Assembly: GCA_944324845.1 (NCBI GenBank)
Contig: CALUXX010000001.1
Span: 248,001-312,000, forward strand
DNA length: 64,000 bases
Source of the DNA: Candidatus Gastranaerophilales bacterium
GTDB taxonomy: Bacteria; Cyanobacteriota; Vampirovibrionia; Gastranaerophilales; Gastranaerophilaceae
Direction: 5' to 3'
The position numbers were made by a program, and so were the translations under genes. Shown here piece after piece: positions 9,101-17,092 of the stretch. Numbering within the stretch: position 1 is the stretch's first letter; each line of letters begins with the position of its first letter. Below the pieces are notes generated by a model that did not search any database, was not told the origin of the DNA, and was given only the letters and a program-made list of their open reading frames with translations.

Positions 9101-12100
9101 TGAAGATTATAAGCAGATTTCAGATTATCAGCAAAATGTTGTTGAGAAGTTGGATAATCTAAATACTGATATAGTAAAAGATATTTTGGATTTGAAAGAA
9201 CAAGTAGGAAATGTTCAAACTACATTATCTTCAGTTCAAGATTGGTTGACAAATTCAAATCTGAAAGAAACTTCACAGGATATTTTGTCTCAACTAAAAG
9301 AAAAATCTGATAGGGATGATGTTTTAAAAGTATTAAAAGTTGTTGAATCTATTGTTGGTGAATTGAGTGAGATAACCGCAAGAGATAATACTAAGGCTGT
9401 TATTGATACTATATCTGTTGTTAGTGAAAAAATTGATGATTTGAAAACTGATATAGTTAGTAATTCAAATATTCAAAATGAAGCTATTATTACAAATTTA
9501 TCAGAGCTGCAAGACAAGGTTGATAATATTGTAACAGGTTCAGATTTTAATGCTTTTGTCGAAGAGTTGAGAGGTTTTTCAGATAAACTTTTGGCAAATT
9601 ATGACAAAACAGAGTCCGGTTATAAAGAACTTTCTGAATATCATCAGCTTGTGCTTGATAAATTGGAATCTTTTAATTCTGATATTGTAAAAGATATTTT
9701 GGATATAAAAGAACAGTTTGGCGAAGTTAAAGCAAAAGTTGCGTCAATTCAGGATTGGTTAACAAATTCAAGAATTAGAGAAAATGCTGAAGAACTAATT
9801 TCCAAAATAGATGAAAAATCTGATAAAGAAGATGTTTTGAAGGTTCTAAAGGTTGTTGAATCTATTGTTGGTGAACTGAGTGAAATATCTCAAAAAGATA
9901 ATACTCAAACTGTTACAGATACAATTACCGATGCTTGTAAAAAAATTGAAGACTTAAAAGCTGAGTTTATAAAAACTTCAGAAGTTCAAAATGATGCGGT
10001 TGTTGAGCATTTATCTGATATTCAATTAGCTGTTGAAAATATTATTACAGGTAATGAATTTGAAACTTTCACTGATGAAATAAAGCATTTATTAGATGTA
10101 ATAGTTTCAAATACTGATAAAATAAATTCTGATTATATTGCGATAAAAGAATATCAATTAGCAATCCTTGAAAAATTAGATGCTATAAATATTCAAGCAA
10201 TAAAAGATATTGTTGAAAAACGTTCTACTGTTGTCGAAGATACTTTGACTAATATTTCAGAATATTTGACAACGGTCAGCAAAGTAGATACTCAAGAAAT
10301 TAAAAATTCTATTTCTGAAATTAAAGAAATTTTGGAAAATAGAAAAGGTACTTTTGACGAATTTGAAAATAATAGTGAAGAAACTATTGAAATTTTGCAA
10401 AATTATTTGGGTGAAATCAAACGAATTCTTGATTTATCAGATTTTGCAGTTGCTGAAAATGTAAAAAATAAACTCTTAAAAATAGAAGAAGATTTGCTTT
10501 TATATCAAGGTCAAAATGAAAATGCCTTAACTGATATTATTGCAAAATTAAATGAGTACCAGGATTATACAAAAACTTTAGATGAGCCATATTCTAATCA
10601 AGATTTAAAAGCCTCAATGAGGGAAATTTCTGAAATAAAAGATATGATTTATACTCTTGGAGAAACTTATAAATCATTGCAATATGAAGAAGAATCTAAA
10701 GAAAAAACAGTTGCTGATTTTCTAACAGACAGATTGGATGATTTGGGTAGAAATCTTGAGGAATTAACAGCAAGTATTGATACTCAACTTCAACAAGGTT
10801 TTGCATATAATGCTGCTCTTTTGGAAGAAAAGACTTCTATGTTGTTAGAATTTATTCAAGATGTTAGAAATTCAAATTCTCAAAATTCAGAATTATATGA
10901 ACAATTAGGAGATACTGATAATAAGTTATCCGATTATAAACAAGAATTGGAGTTGATTAATACTGATGTCGTTAGTGCAATTAACGCAAAGTCTGACAAA
11001 TTGTTGGAAGAACTTACTCCAATTCGACAAATGTTGGAGAACTTGACTAATAGTACTGATTTTACTCAAAATATAAATTCAGACTTGAAAGATTTGCATG
11101 AATCTTTAAATGAAGAATTCAAAGATGAAAATCTTATATCTCAGGCTACGCTTAGTCGTTTAGATTATACATATGAACAAATTGCGAATGACTTAAGCTC
11201 TATTGAAGAAAATATAAAAACTTTTGTATTAACTGATGTTGATTCTGTATTGAGAAAGATGGATGAGTTGCAAGATACAGTTGTTGGAACTCTGGATAAG
11301 ATCGTTCCTCCAAATACAGACGAAATGCTTGAAATAAAAGAATTTGCAGCTCAAATTTCTGAATTTAAGAAATCCCAAAGAGAAGTTCTTAATGAAGTTG
11401 CGGATGATATAAAAGCTCAAATGCAAGAGCAGCATGAAGAACTTAAATCATTACTAACTGTTTCAATGAATAATGATAAAATTATCAGTGCTATTGATGA
11501 TTTAAGAAATAGTATTCTTGGAAATGCTCAAACAATAAGACAAATACAAGAATATGCAGATAGTAAAGAACAAAAAGATGAAAACTCTAAACAACCTGAT
11601 GCAATATCATTTAATGAATTACGTAATCAACATGATGATGTAAGCTTATTAACAAGACAAGTATTGGTTGACGTTAGAAGTGATTATAACAAATTTGCAG
11701 GAATCGTTCGAGAATTGTCAGGCGAGAATGCTGAAATCAAAAGTATTCTTAAATCAATTCAAGAAAAAATGAATAATATAGTTGTTCGCAGAGTTCAGGA
11801 AACTACGGATTCTAGAGATGTTAAAGACACTACTCAAGAATCCGGCGGTGATACTATTATTACGGTGGAAGAGAAAAAATCTGATAACCTTACAGATTCT
11901 TTGCCATCTTTAGATAATGATATTAATAAAGATGTTTTAACAGGTGAAAATGATTTTAACTTTATAGAAGCTTTGGATTGTTTCAAATCTGATGTTAAAC
12001 ATTTACATAAGAATGTAGAAAAGGTATTAACACCGGAAGAGTGTAAAACAACAATAAATGCTGTTGGTTTCCCTGTAAATATTGATCCTGAAGAATTTGC

Positions 12101-14624
12101 AGAGGTTTCTAGAAAAGTTAATAGAATTTTAAAACGTATAAGCAGTGGCGAATGGCTTGAAGATTTAAAATCATATCTTGCTAATGGCAAACTTGGAACA
12201 ACATTAGAGTTAATTCTTGGGAAATTAGATATTCTTGCATTAACTGATAGTTGTGATTGGGTTAAAGACGTTAAGGCTCTTGTAAGCCAATTAAAAGATG
12301 GATCTTTATCAAGTACTCTTGATCCAAAAATTGGCACAATGATTGAGTTGTTGAACGCAAAAGTCGATATTTTAGCGGAATCTGATGATTACGAATTGTT
12401 TGAAGAATTGCGAGATATGCTTGCAAATATTCAATTCGCAAATAATATTGAAACTACTGATTTGTTAAATCTTATCAATAAAAAACTTGATGTTTTGGCA
12501 AATTCAGATGGTGACTTTGATCTTGAAGATTTAAAAGATAAGTTAAATATAATTGAAGAAAAAATTAATTTTATAGTAGGTGCTGATAATTCTTCAGATA
12601 ATTCTGATAATGCAGGTTATGTCGATGATTTGATGTACACTTTATTGAATGTAGAAGATAAGGTGGACAAAATTCATATAGGTTCAGGTATTGAAGGTGT
12701 TGAGGATATTAAGCAAAAAGTTGAAAATCTTACTAAAAAATTAGATGAATTCGCCAAAATTGCCGGAGTATCTATTGCTGATGAAGTAAAAGATAAATTA
12801 GAGCTTATTGAAAGTAAAGTAGATATTATTGCATCTTCAGACAATGAAGGTCTTGTTGCTGAATTGAAAGATAAGCTGGGACTTATTGAAAGTAAAGTTG
12901 ATGTTATTGCAGAATCAGATAATGATGAACTTGTTGCTGAATTGAAAGATAAGTTAGGGCTTATTGAAAGCAAGGTTGATGTCATTGTTGAATCAGGCAG
13001 TGATGAACTAATAGAAGAATTAAAAGAAAAATTAGCTCTTATCGAAAACAAGGTTGATATTATTGCTGAATCAGGTAATGATGTTTGGGCTGATGAAGTA
13101 AGAGAAAGATTTGAAGTTTTAGAAGAAAAACTTGATAGTAATTCTCAAGTTATCAATCCAGATTTTGAAGATTCCTTAAATGAAAGATTTGATATATTAG
13201 AAGAAAAAATCAGCAATACTGATTCTTTAAATACTCCTCAATTTGTGGACGAGATTAAGCAAAAATTAGACTTGTTAGATGCAAAAGTCGATATTGTTGC
13301 AAATACTGATACTTCTGCAGATTTGGATGAAATTAAAGAATCTTTGGAAAATGTTGAAGAACATATTTCTGCGGTTAAGAAATATTCTGATTCTGATTTA
13401 AAAATTACTGCAATTTTAGAAGTTATTAATAATAAAATAGATTCGCTTTCTAAAAACGGTAATGAATATTCACAAAAAGAATTCAAAGATGTAAAAGATT
13501 TGATAATGGCTCAAATGGATTACATTGATAGTCTTGAGCATAATCAAAAAACTGAAGCGGTTAAAAAATGTTTGAAAGAATTAACTGTCGAAGTTAGCAA
13601 TTTAAATACTGTTCAGAATACAAAACAAATTCAAAAAACTATAAAAGAAATGAAAGAATCAATTATGGCAACAGTTGTTGCGGTATTTGAACAAGTTTCT
13701 TTTGTAGAAGAATCAGAAGATATTAAAGGTTTTGTAGAAGAAAAAACAGATGAAATTAACCAAAATCTTGCTCTTGTTACTGATCAATTAAAACAAATTA
13801 CAAGTGCAGAAGATGAGTCTGATTATACATATTCAATGCAAGATATAGAGTCTGATTTAGCAAAATTAAGACTGGCATTGAAAGATTTGCAAACAAATGA
13901 ACAAGAAGCTCAAACTGCTCAGCTTTCATCTTTGTTAGAAAATATTAACAAAATTGGAAGTTCAGTTTCAGAGTTGCAAGATTCACTGTCAAAAGAAGAA
14001 CTTCTAAGTCTTCAATTAAATTTTGATAGAATTAATAATGATATTGAAGGTTTGACCGCACTATCAAAACATATGGTAGTGACTTCCGGTGAAACATATA
14101 ATGCTATAAATAATAATATAGAAAACTTTAGCAAAACTCTAACAGAACAATTAACTTCAAAAGTTGATAAGGTTACAAAATTATTGGAACATTCAAACGC
14201 ATCAGATGCAGTAATGCGTCAAGCTTTGATTTATGTTGGAGAATGGATTGATTCTGCAAGTGCCAGCATGAATAAAATTTCAACAAATTCAGAAGAAATT
14301 GTTGAGGTTAAAGCTGTAATTGAAAGTCTGAAAAAAGATTTGCCTGAACAAACAGTTATTCTAAATTCTTTGGAAGAAAAATTTGATGAGCAACAGGAAC
14401 GTTTAGCGTTCTTCGAAAAACAAATTTCAAAACTTTCAGGAATAGAGGATAAATTTGAAGAACAACAAGAAAGAATTGACAGATTAGAAATGACTATTGA
14501 AAAAATTCTTTCAGCGGTAGAAGATATGGATGACACAAAAGTTACAAGAAAGATTGATAAAATCGATAAGCAAATTGCGAAATTGAGTATCAATATAGAA
14601 AAACTGGCATCTTATGTTGACTAA
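6186..14624 (+). CDS. Giant repetitive coiled-coil protein (2812 residues)
   Basis: One uninterrupted frame encodes a protein with no signal peptide and no obvious membrane segment, so it is probably cytosolic. It is rich in Lys, Glu, Asp, Leu, Ile, Ser and Asn, with almost no Pro and few Cys or Trp. Long heptad-like helical stretches run throughout. Residues of about 480-1360 are tandem units, with W-L-x-N-S anchors at residues 507, 678, 849, 1020 and 1191, exactly 171 residues apart. Each unit carries KSDKEDVLKVL, NIVTGxEF and DIVKDILDLKEQ. Residues of about 2190-2300 hold four 26-residue units (LKDKLGLIESKVDVIAES). The final residues form another coiled coil. Translation starts at the ATG after AAGGATAATTAAGGGA. 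The 3' end overlaps the next gene by 11 bases. No family is recognised; a filament, tether or molecular-ruler role is a guess from shape. Confidence 0.88.
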   Translation: MAQELDLIFETLREIKRANANSSESFERLLVSIANKLELIDRNSASSEFIKSYLAEVTKNADERYQTALVKFTDIEKALKAIFNGLDEHVKTPELKEFFDVFSTNMNSTYSEIRQQKALLAGIENKISEISSNKSDKEDILRTITLLRNDFENLNHSYKYTIDTVSSELKTIINGIIQTDQTAINQQLNEQTVNIQKTISEILNYLASIEKRDAQLELLLAGVATGESLKFTQSVIDSIVQKAEDISIKLSDTADKSEVKEVLASTDFIKQKLDESVTKDMFANVVEISNSIVAQTDDLKKQLAIVTKNIETIPDTTYLEQTIKKLYEKLSLIDEEIDKFDSRDILEDLTHSIKDVSGELSVCKNIIIDLNEVVKSDVLAAIDKISFANEAYDIKNHVTEMLKKLPQKDDVDRILDSYHSANKTLKELLSHTDKILDTVEKLPTHSDMESLNNNQLSLVENLQEVADKSDISELSSKIDDVKNDVNNINFDKEFENLYDKSSSIENWLTNSKLKENAEEIVDQIKDKPSRGEVFKILETMESVISCVEELSQNADAKKVRNTLSDVYQMIEDLKNDFIITAEMHNDTVIVNLSEIQNKIDSIVTGDEFNSFVDELKDFLQKLLSAYDKSEEGYNAIYEYQQAVLNQLEAINTDVVKDILDIKEQVVEVKSHVAYVQNWLNNSKIKENTKNILSMISGKSDKDDVLKILEGVESIVGELSEIAQKDSTQPVLDAIWDVSDKLDSIKNDLLANSDSQNDVLITNISGLQEKLNTVVSGDDFNSFVTELKEFLDKLLLNCDKTEEGYNELVEYQKVVAGKLESFNSDVVKDILDLKTQVGSVESKVSSVQEWLNGSSLKENTESLISKMDEKSDKEDVLKVLNVVENIVAELGALSEKDNTKTVVDTISGIGNKIDELKNDLAKDSNIHNENIIANLSGLKDKVDNIVTGEEFSSFVDNLKELLNNLSAGVDKNSEDYKQISDYQQNVVEKLDNLNTDIVKDILDLKEQVGNVQTTLSSVQDWLTNSNLKETSQDILSQLKEKSDRDDVLKVLKVVESIVGELSEITARDNTKAVIDTISVVSEKIDDLKTDIVSNSNIQNEAIITNLSELQDKVDNIVTGSDFNAFVEELRGFSDKLLANYDKTESGYKELSEYHQLVLDKLESFNSDIVKDILDIKEQFGEVKAKVASIQDWLTNSRIRENAEELISKIDEKSDKEDVLKVLKVVESIVGELSEISQKDNTQTVTDTITDACKKIEDLKAEFIKTSEVQNDAVVEHLSDIQLAVENIITGNEFETFTDEIKHLLDVIVSNTDKINSDYIAIKEYQLAILEKLDAINIQAIKDIVEKRSTVVEDTLTNISEYLTTVSKVDTQEIKNSISEIKEILENRKGTFDEFENNSEETIEILQNYLGEIKRILDLSDFAVAENVKNKLLKIEEDLLLYQGQNENALTDIIAKLNEYQDYTKTLDEPYSNQDLKASMREISEIKDMIYTLGETYKSLQYEEESKEKTVADFLTDRLDDLGRNLEELTASIDTQLQQGFAYNAALLEEKTSMLLEFIQDVRNSNSQNSELYEQLGDTDNKLSDYKQELELINTDVVSAINAKSDKLLEELTPIRQMLENLTNSTDFTQNINSDLKDLHESLNEEFKDENLISQATLSRLDYTYEQIANDLSSIEENIKTFVLTDVDSVLRKMDELQDTVVGTLDKIVPPNTDEMLEIKEFAAQISEFKKSQREVLNEVADDIKAQMQEQHEELKSLLTVSMNNDKIISAIDDLRNSILGNAQTIRQIQEYADSKEQKDENSKQPDAISFNELRNQHDDVSLLTRQVLVDVRSDYNKFAGIVRELSGENAEIKSILKSIQEKMNNIVVRRVQETTDSRDVKDTTQESGGDTIITVEEKKSDNLTDSLPSLDNDINKDVLTGENDFNFIEALDCFKSDVKHLHKNVEKVLTPEECKTTINAVGFPVNIDPEEFAEVSRKVNRILKRISSGEWLEDLKSYLANGKLGTTLELILGKLDILALTDSCDWVKDVKALVSQLKDGSLSSTLDPKIGTMIELLNAKVDILAESDDYELFEELRDMLANIQFANNIETTDLLNLINKKLDVLANSDGDFDLEDLKDKLNIIEEKINFIVGADNSSDNSDNAGYVDDLMYTLLNVEDKVDKIHIGSGIEGVEDIKQKVENLTKKLDEFAKIAGVSIADEVKDKLELIESKVDIIASSDNEGLVAELKDKLGLIESKVDVIAESDNDELVAELKDKLGLIESKVDVIVESGSDELIEELKEKLALIENKVDIIAESGNDVWADEVRERFEVLEEKLDSNSQVINPDFEDSLNERFDILEEKISNTDSLNTPQFVDEIKQKLDLLDAKVDIVANTDTSADLDEIKESLENVEEHISAVKKYSDSDLKITAILEVINNKIDSLSKNGNEYSQKEFKDVKDLIMAQMDYIDSLEHNQKTEAVKKCLKELTVEVSNLNTVQNTKQIQKTIKEMKESIMATVVAVFEQVSFVEESEDIKGFVEEKTDEINQNLALVTDQLKQITSAEDESDYTYSMQDIESDLAKLRLALKDLQTNEQEAQTAQLSSLLENINKIGSSVSELQDSLSKEELLSLQLNFDRINNDIEGLTALSKHMVVTSGETYNAINNNIENFSKTLTEQLTSKVDKVTKLLEHSNASDAVMRQALIYVGEWIDSASASMNKISTNSEEIVEVKAVIESLKKDLPEQTVILNSLEEKFDEQQERLAFFEKQISKLSGIEDKFEEQQERIDRLEMTIEKILSAVEDMDDTKVTRKIDKIDKQIAKLSINIEKLASYVD
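7704..10268 (+). repeat. Tandem 513-bp coding repeats in the giant gene
   Basis: The TGG codons of the WL(T/N)(N/G)S motif fall at 7704, 8217, 8730, 9243 and 9756, a spacing of exactly 513 bases each time. A sixth, degenerate copy has Tyr in place of Trp at 10263, two codons short of the period. Five units are thus clearly alignable; boundaries are arbitrary. Confidence 0.9.
12780..13092 (+). repeat. Four tandem 78-bp coding repeats in the giant gene
   Basis: The CTTATTGAAA (or CTTATCGAAA) word, encoding LIES/LIEN, starts at 12804, 12882, 12960 and 13038, so the period is 78 bases (26 residues). Looser relatives of the unit (KxDILAxSD) occur upstream near residues 2010-2110. Confidence 0.88.
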
Positions 14625-15996
14625 GGAATTAATAGCTAATATATATAAAAAAGTACCCAAGCAAAACGTGCTGTCCAAAATTGAAGAACGGTATGTCTAT
14701 GCTTTTGATGCAAGTGATTTGCATGAAAAAGTTCAAATCCCTGATGCTGTAGTTTTTGTTGAAAGTGTAGAACAGGTTCAAGAAATTGTTAAGCTTGCAA
14801 ACAAATTTAAAACACCAATAATCTGTCGCGGTGCAGGTACAAATACCGTTGGAGCTTGTGTTTCTGTTCATGGCGGAATTGTTTTGAATTTTTCTAAAAT
14901 GAATAAAATTTTAGAAATAAATCCTGTTAATATGACAGCTCGCGTTCAACCCGGTGTTGTTGTTGGTGATTTGCAAAAACAAGTAGAAAAAATTGGACTT
15001 TATTATCCACCTGATCCTTCTAATTTGAAAGTTTCAACGATTGGCGGAAGTGTTGCTCAAAATTCAGCAGGTGCAAGAGGTTTTAAATATGGCACAACAA
15101 GAGATTATGTTATAGATATGCTTGTTGTTATGGCTGACGGTTCTGTTATTCGTACTGGTGCTAATACTATTAAAAATGCCGCAGGATATAATCTTGGAAG
15201 TCTTTTTATCGGTTCAGAAGGAACTTTAGGTATTGTGGTTGAAGTTACTGTTAAATTGATAACAAAACCCGAAGCCTCTGAAGTTTTACTTGCTTATTTC
15301 GATAGCGTAGAAGAAGCAGTTAATTCAGTTAACCAAATTATTAAACACCAAATTTGTCCTACAACTATTGATTTGATGGATAATAATGCAATTAAAACTA
15401 TTGAAGAATATAAAAATTGTGGATTGCTTTGCGATAAGCAAGCTGCATTAATAATAGAAGTTGATGGTTTCAAAACAGTAATTGAAGCTCAAATGAAATT
15501 AATTTGTGACATTCTAAATAAAAATAATGCACAAAATATAAAATATGCTAAACAAAAAGAAGAAGCCGATGAAATTTGGGATGCAAGACATTCTTCCATG
15601 GCTGCTTGTGCTCAGTTAAGACCAAATGTTACAACTGATGATGTCATTGTTCCAAGAGAAAATCTTTCAATATTGATAAAAGGTATTCAAAAAATTTGTT
15701 CAAAATATGATTTGATTATGTGTATGGTAGGTCATGTAGGCGATGGCAGTGTTCACCCTCAAATCCCTATTGATATGAATGATAAAGATGAATATACCAG
15801 ATATAAATTGGCAAAATCAGAAATCTATGATTTAACCGCAAGATTGGGCGGAATAATCTCCGGAGAGCACGGTATAGGGTTGGTTAAAAAGCCGTTTTTG
15901 CCAAAAGTTATTGACAATGGTGCAATAGATTATATGCGCCAAATAAAAAAGATTTTCGATCCTAATAATATCCTCAATCCATATAAAATATTCTAG
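14614..15996 (+). CDS. glcD: FAD-linked 2-hydroxyacid dehydrogenase (GlcD family)
   Basis: A 460-residue flavoprotein of the glycolate oxidase GlcD/D-lactate dehydrogenase family, which oxidises a 2-hydroxyacid to a 2-oxoacid. The FAD-binding PCMH domain shows CRGAGTNTVGACVS, PPDPSNLKVSTIGGSV and NSAGARGFKYGTTRDYV; FIGSEGTLGIV follows. The C-terminal domain carries GHVGDGSVHP and SGEHGIGLVKKPF, which hold metal and substrate residues. The ATG lies inside the last codons of the giant gene (11-base overlap), suggesting translational coupling. No separate Fe-S subunit (GlcF) is adjacent; in some anaerobes homologues instead partner EtfAB, which is encoded at 43.6-45.4 kb. Substrate is not decided by sequence. 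Confidence 0.88.
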   Translation: MLTKELIANIYKKVPKQNVLSKIEERYVYAFDASDLHEKVQIPDAVVFVESVEQVQEIVKLANKFKTPIICRGAGTNTVGACVSVHGGIVLNFSKMNKILEINPVNMTARVQPGVVVGDLQKQVEKIGLYYPPDPSNLKVSTIGGSVAQNSAGARGFKYGTTRDYVIDMLVVMADGSVIRTGANTIKNAAGYNLGSLFIGSEGTLGIVVEVTVKLITKPEASEVLLAYFDSVEEAVNSVNQIIKHQICPTTIDLMDNNAIKTIEEYKNCGLLCDKQAALIIEVDGFKTVIEAQMKLICDILNKNNAQNIKYAKQKEEADEIWDARHSSMAACAQLRPNVTTDDVIVPRENLSILIKGIQKICSKYDLIMCMVGHVGDGSVHPQIPIDMNDKDEYTRYKLAKSEIYDLTARLGGIISGEHGIGLVKKPFLPKVIDNGAIDYMRQIKKIFDPNNILNPYKIF

Positions 15997-16037
15997 TGTG
16001 TTGCTTTTAATTATTATAAATTCCTAAGGTATAAGAA

Positions 16038-16305
16038 GATTCCGAAATAAATTCGGAATGACATATTTAAGACGTAATGAAATCAGTTTTTCCAAGTTTG
16101 TTATCCTGAACTTGTTTCAGGAACTTGAAAAAAGACAAATAACATTTACTCCAAATGTGTCATGCTGAAATCGTTTCAGGATCTTCATTGAACTTCTGTA
16201 GAAATTTAAAGAGAATAAGATTCCGAAATAAATTCGGAATGATGTATTTATGACGTAATGAAATCAGTTTTTCCAAGTTTGTCATCCTGAACTTGTTTCA
16301 GGATC
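16038..16305. repeat. Palindromic repeat array left of the GIY-YIG gene
   Basis: This gene-free stretch holds five 25-bp imperfect palindromes of two kinds. Type A (ATTCCGAA-N5-TTCGGAAT) lies at 16038-16062 and 16219-16243; type B (TCCTGAA-CTTG-TTTCAGGA) lies at 16100-16124, 16159-16183 (variant) and 16281-16305. Each palindrome has a GTCAT side and a GATC/GATT side, giving it a direction: A copies point left and B copies right. A segment of about 90 bp containing A and B is directly duplicated with a 181-bp offset. Open frames across these repeats are not genes. Confidence 0.9.
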
Positions 16306-16317
16306 TTTAAAACTTAA

Positions 16318-16611
16318 TTACTGCTCCAAATCTAATGACAAATCTTTAAATTCAGGGTTTATTTCCTTTATTAAGTTAATTTTCCAATCTCTATGCCAAT
16401 TTTTTAATTGTTTTTCTCTAATAATTGCTGATTCAATGGAATCAGTAATTTCATAATAAACTAATTTATTAATGTTATATTTTTCAGTGAAACCTTTGAC
16501 TACTTTATTTTTATGTTCCCAAACTCGTCTTTGCAAGTTACTTGTAACACCAATATATAAAGTAGTATTTTTATAATTTGTCATAATATATACGGCACAA
16601 GTCTTTTTCAT
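16318..16611 (-). CDS. Small GIY-YIG endonuclease (URI-type)
   Basis: A 97-residue single-domain GIY-YIG nuclease. VYIMTN and LYIGVTSNLQRRVWEHK match the GIY and YIG strands plus the catalytic Arg helix. IIREKQLKNWHRDWK supplies the family's metal-binding Glu in the EKxLK segment of the URI subgroup. The ATG at 16611 is preferred; the frame extends further upstream from a TTG, but that extension runs into a type B palindrome. The gene sits alone between two arrays of the same palindromic repeats, which point in mirror-image directions on its two sides. The known family cuts DNA; whether it acts on these repeats is inference. Confidence 0.88.
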   Translation of the reverse strand: MKKTCAVYIMTNYKNTTLYIGVTSNLQRRVWEHKNKVVKGFTEKYNINKLVYYEITDSIESAIIREKQLKNWHRDWKINLIKEINPEFKDLSLDLEQ

Positions 16612-16640
16612 GTTTTGATTATAGCACATAACTTTGAGAA

Positions 16641-16849
16641 GATCCTGAAACAAGTTCAGGATGACTTTTGGGGAAATTTTATTTGCTAACTGTAAAAGAA
16701 TGTGTCATTGCGAATTTATTTCGGAATCTATTCCTCTTAAAAGTTTCACAGAAGTTCAAAATGGATGCTGAAACAAGTTCAGCATGACACTTTCAGAAAT
16801 TTTATTTCCTAACTGTAAAAAAGTGTCATTCCGAATTTATTTCGGAATC
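16641..16849. repeat. Palindromic repeat array right of the GIY-YIG gene
   Basis: Type B at 16641-16665 and 16764-16788, type A at 16704-16728 (one arm mutated) and 16825-16849, alternating B-A-B-A. Directions are opposite to those of the left array. The B-linker-A-linker unit is about 123 bp and includes the linker word TTTTATTTGC and the word GAAGTTCAAAAT before the next B. The same unit recurs at 24.1-24.4 kb. Confidence 0.9.
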
Positions 16850-16863
16850 AAATCCCCTTAAAT

Positions 16864-16895
16864 AAAAAAACATTCGATAAATTCGAATGTTTTAA
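16864..16895 (-). terminator. Terminator of tRNA-Leu
   Basis: The stem ACATTCG/CGAATGT with an A/T loop is followed, on the minus strand, by a run of seven T residues. It lies directly downstream of the tRNA 3' end. Confidence 0.75.
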
Positions 16896-16896
16896 A

Positions 16897-16978
16897 TGGT
16901 GGGCGTGAAGAGACTCGAACTCCCATGCTTTCGCACTAGTTCCTAAGACTAGCGTGTCTACCATTCCACCACACGCCC
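16897..16978 (-). tRNA. tRNA-Leu (anticodon TAG)
   Basis: The minus strand folds as a cloverleaf. The acceptor GGGCGTG pairs with CACGCCC, followed by discriminator A and an encoded CCA. The anticodon stem CTAGT/ACTAG encloses the loop CTTAGGA, giving anticodon TAG. A variable-arm hairpin (TGCGAAAGCA) of class II type and the T-loop TTCGAGT are present. Length is 82 bases with CCA. Confidence 0.95.
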
Positions 16979-17092
16979 TTGTGTAGTTTCAGTTCTATTA
17001 TTTAGAACCTCGGTATGTTTAGATTACAATAACCAATTCTTTTTGTCAATATTTTTGTTGTAAAATTATAGTTATTATAGAAGAGATGAAGT

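Noticed and set aside
11834-12337. 167-codon minus-strand frame opposite the giant gene, plus others at 12674, 13238 and 14231
   Set aside because: Ser/Phe/Leu-rich shadows produced by the repetitive coding strand.
16038-16849. CRISPR array
   Set aside because: The repeats are palindromes in both directions with conserved, not variable, linkers, and no cas gene is nearby.
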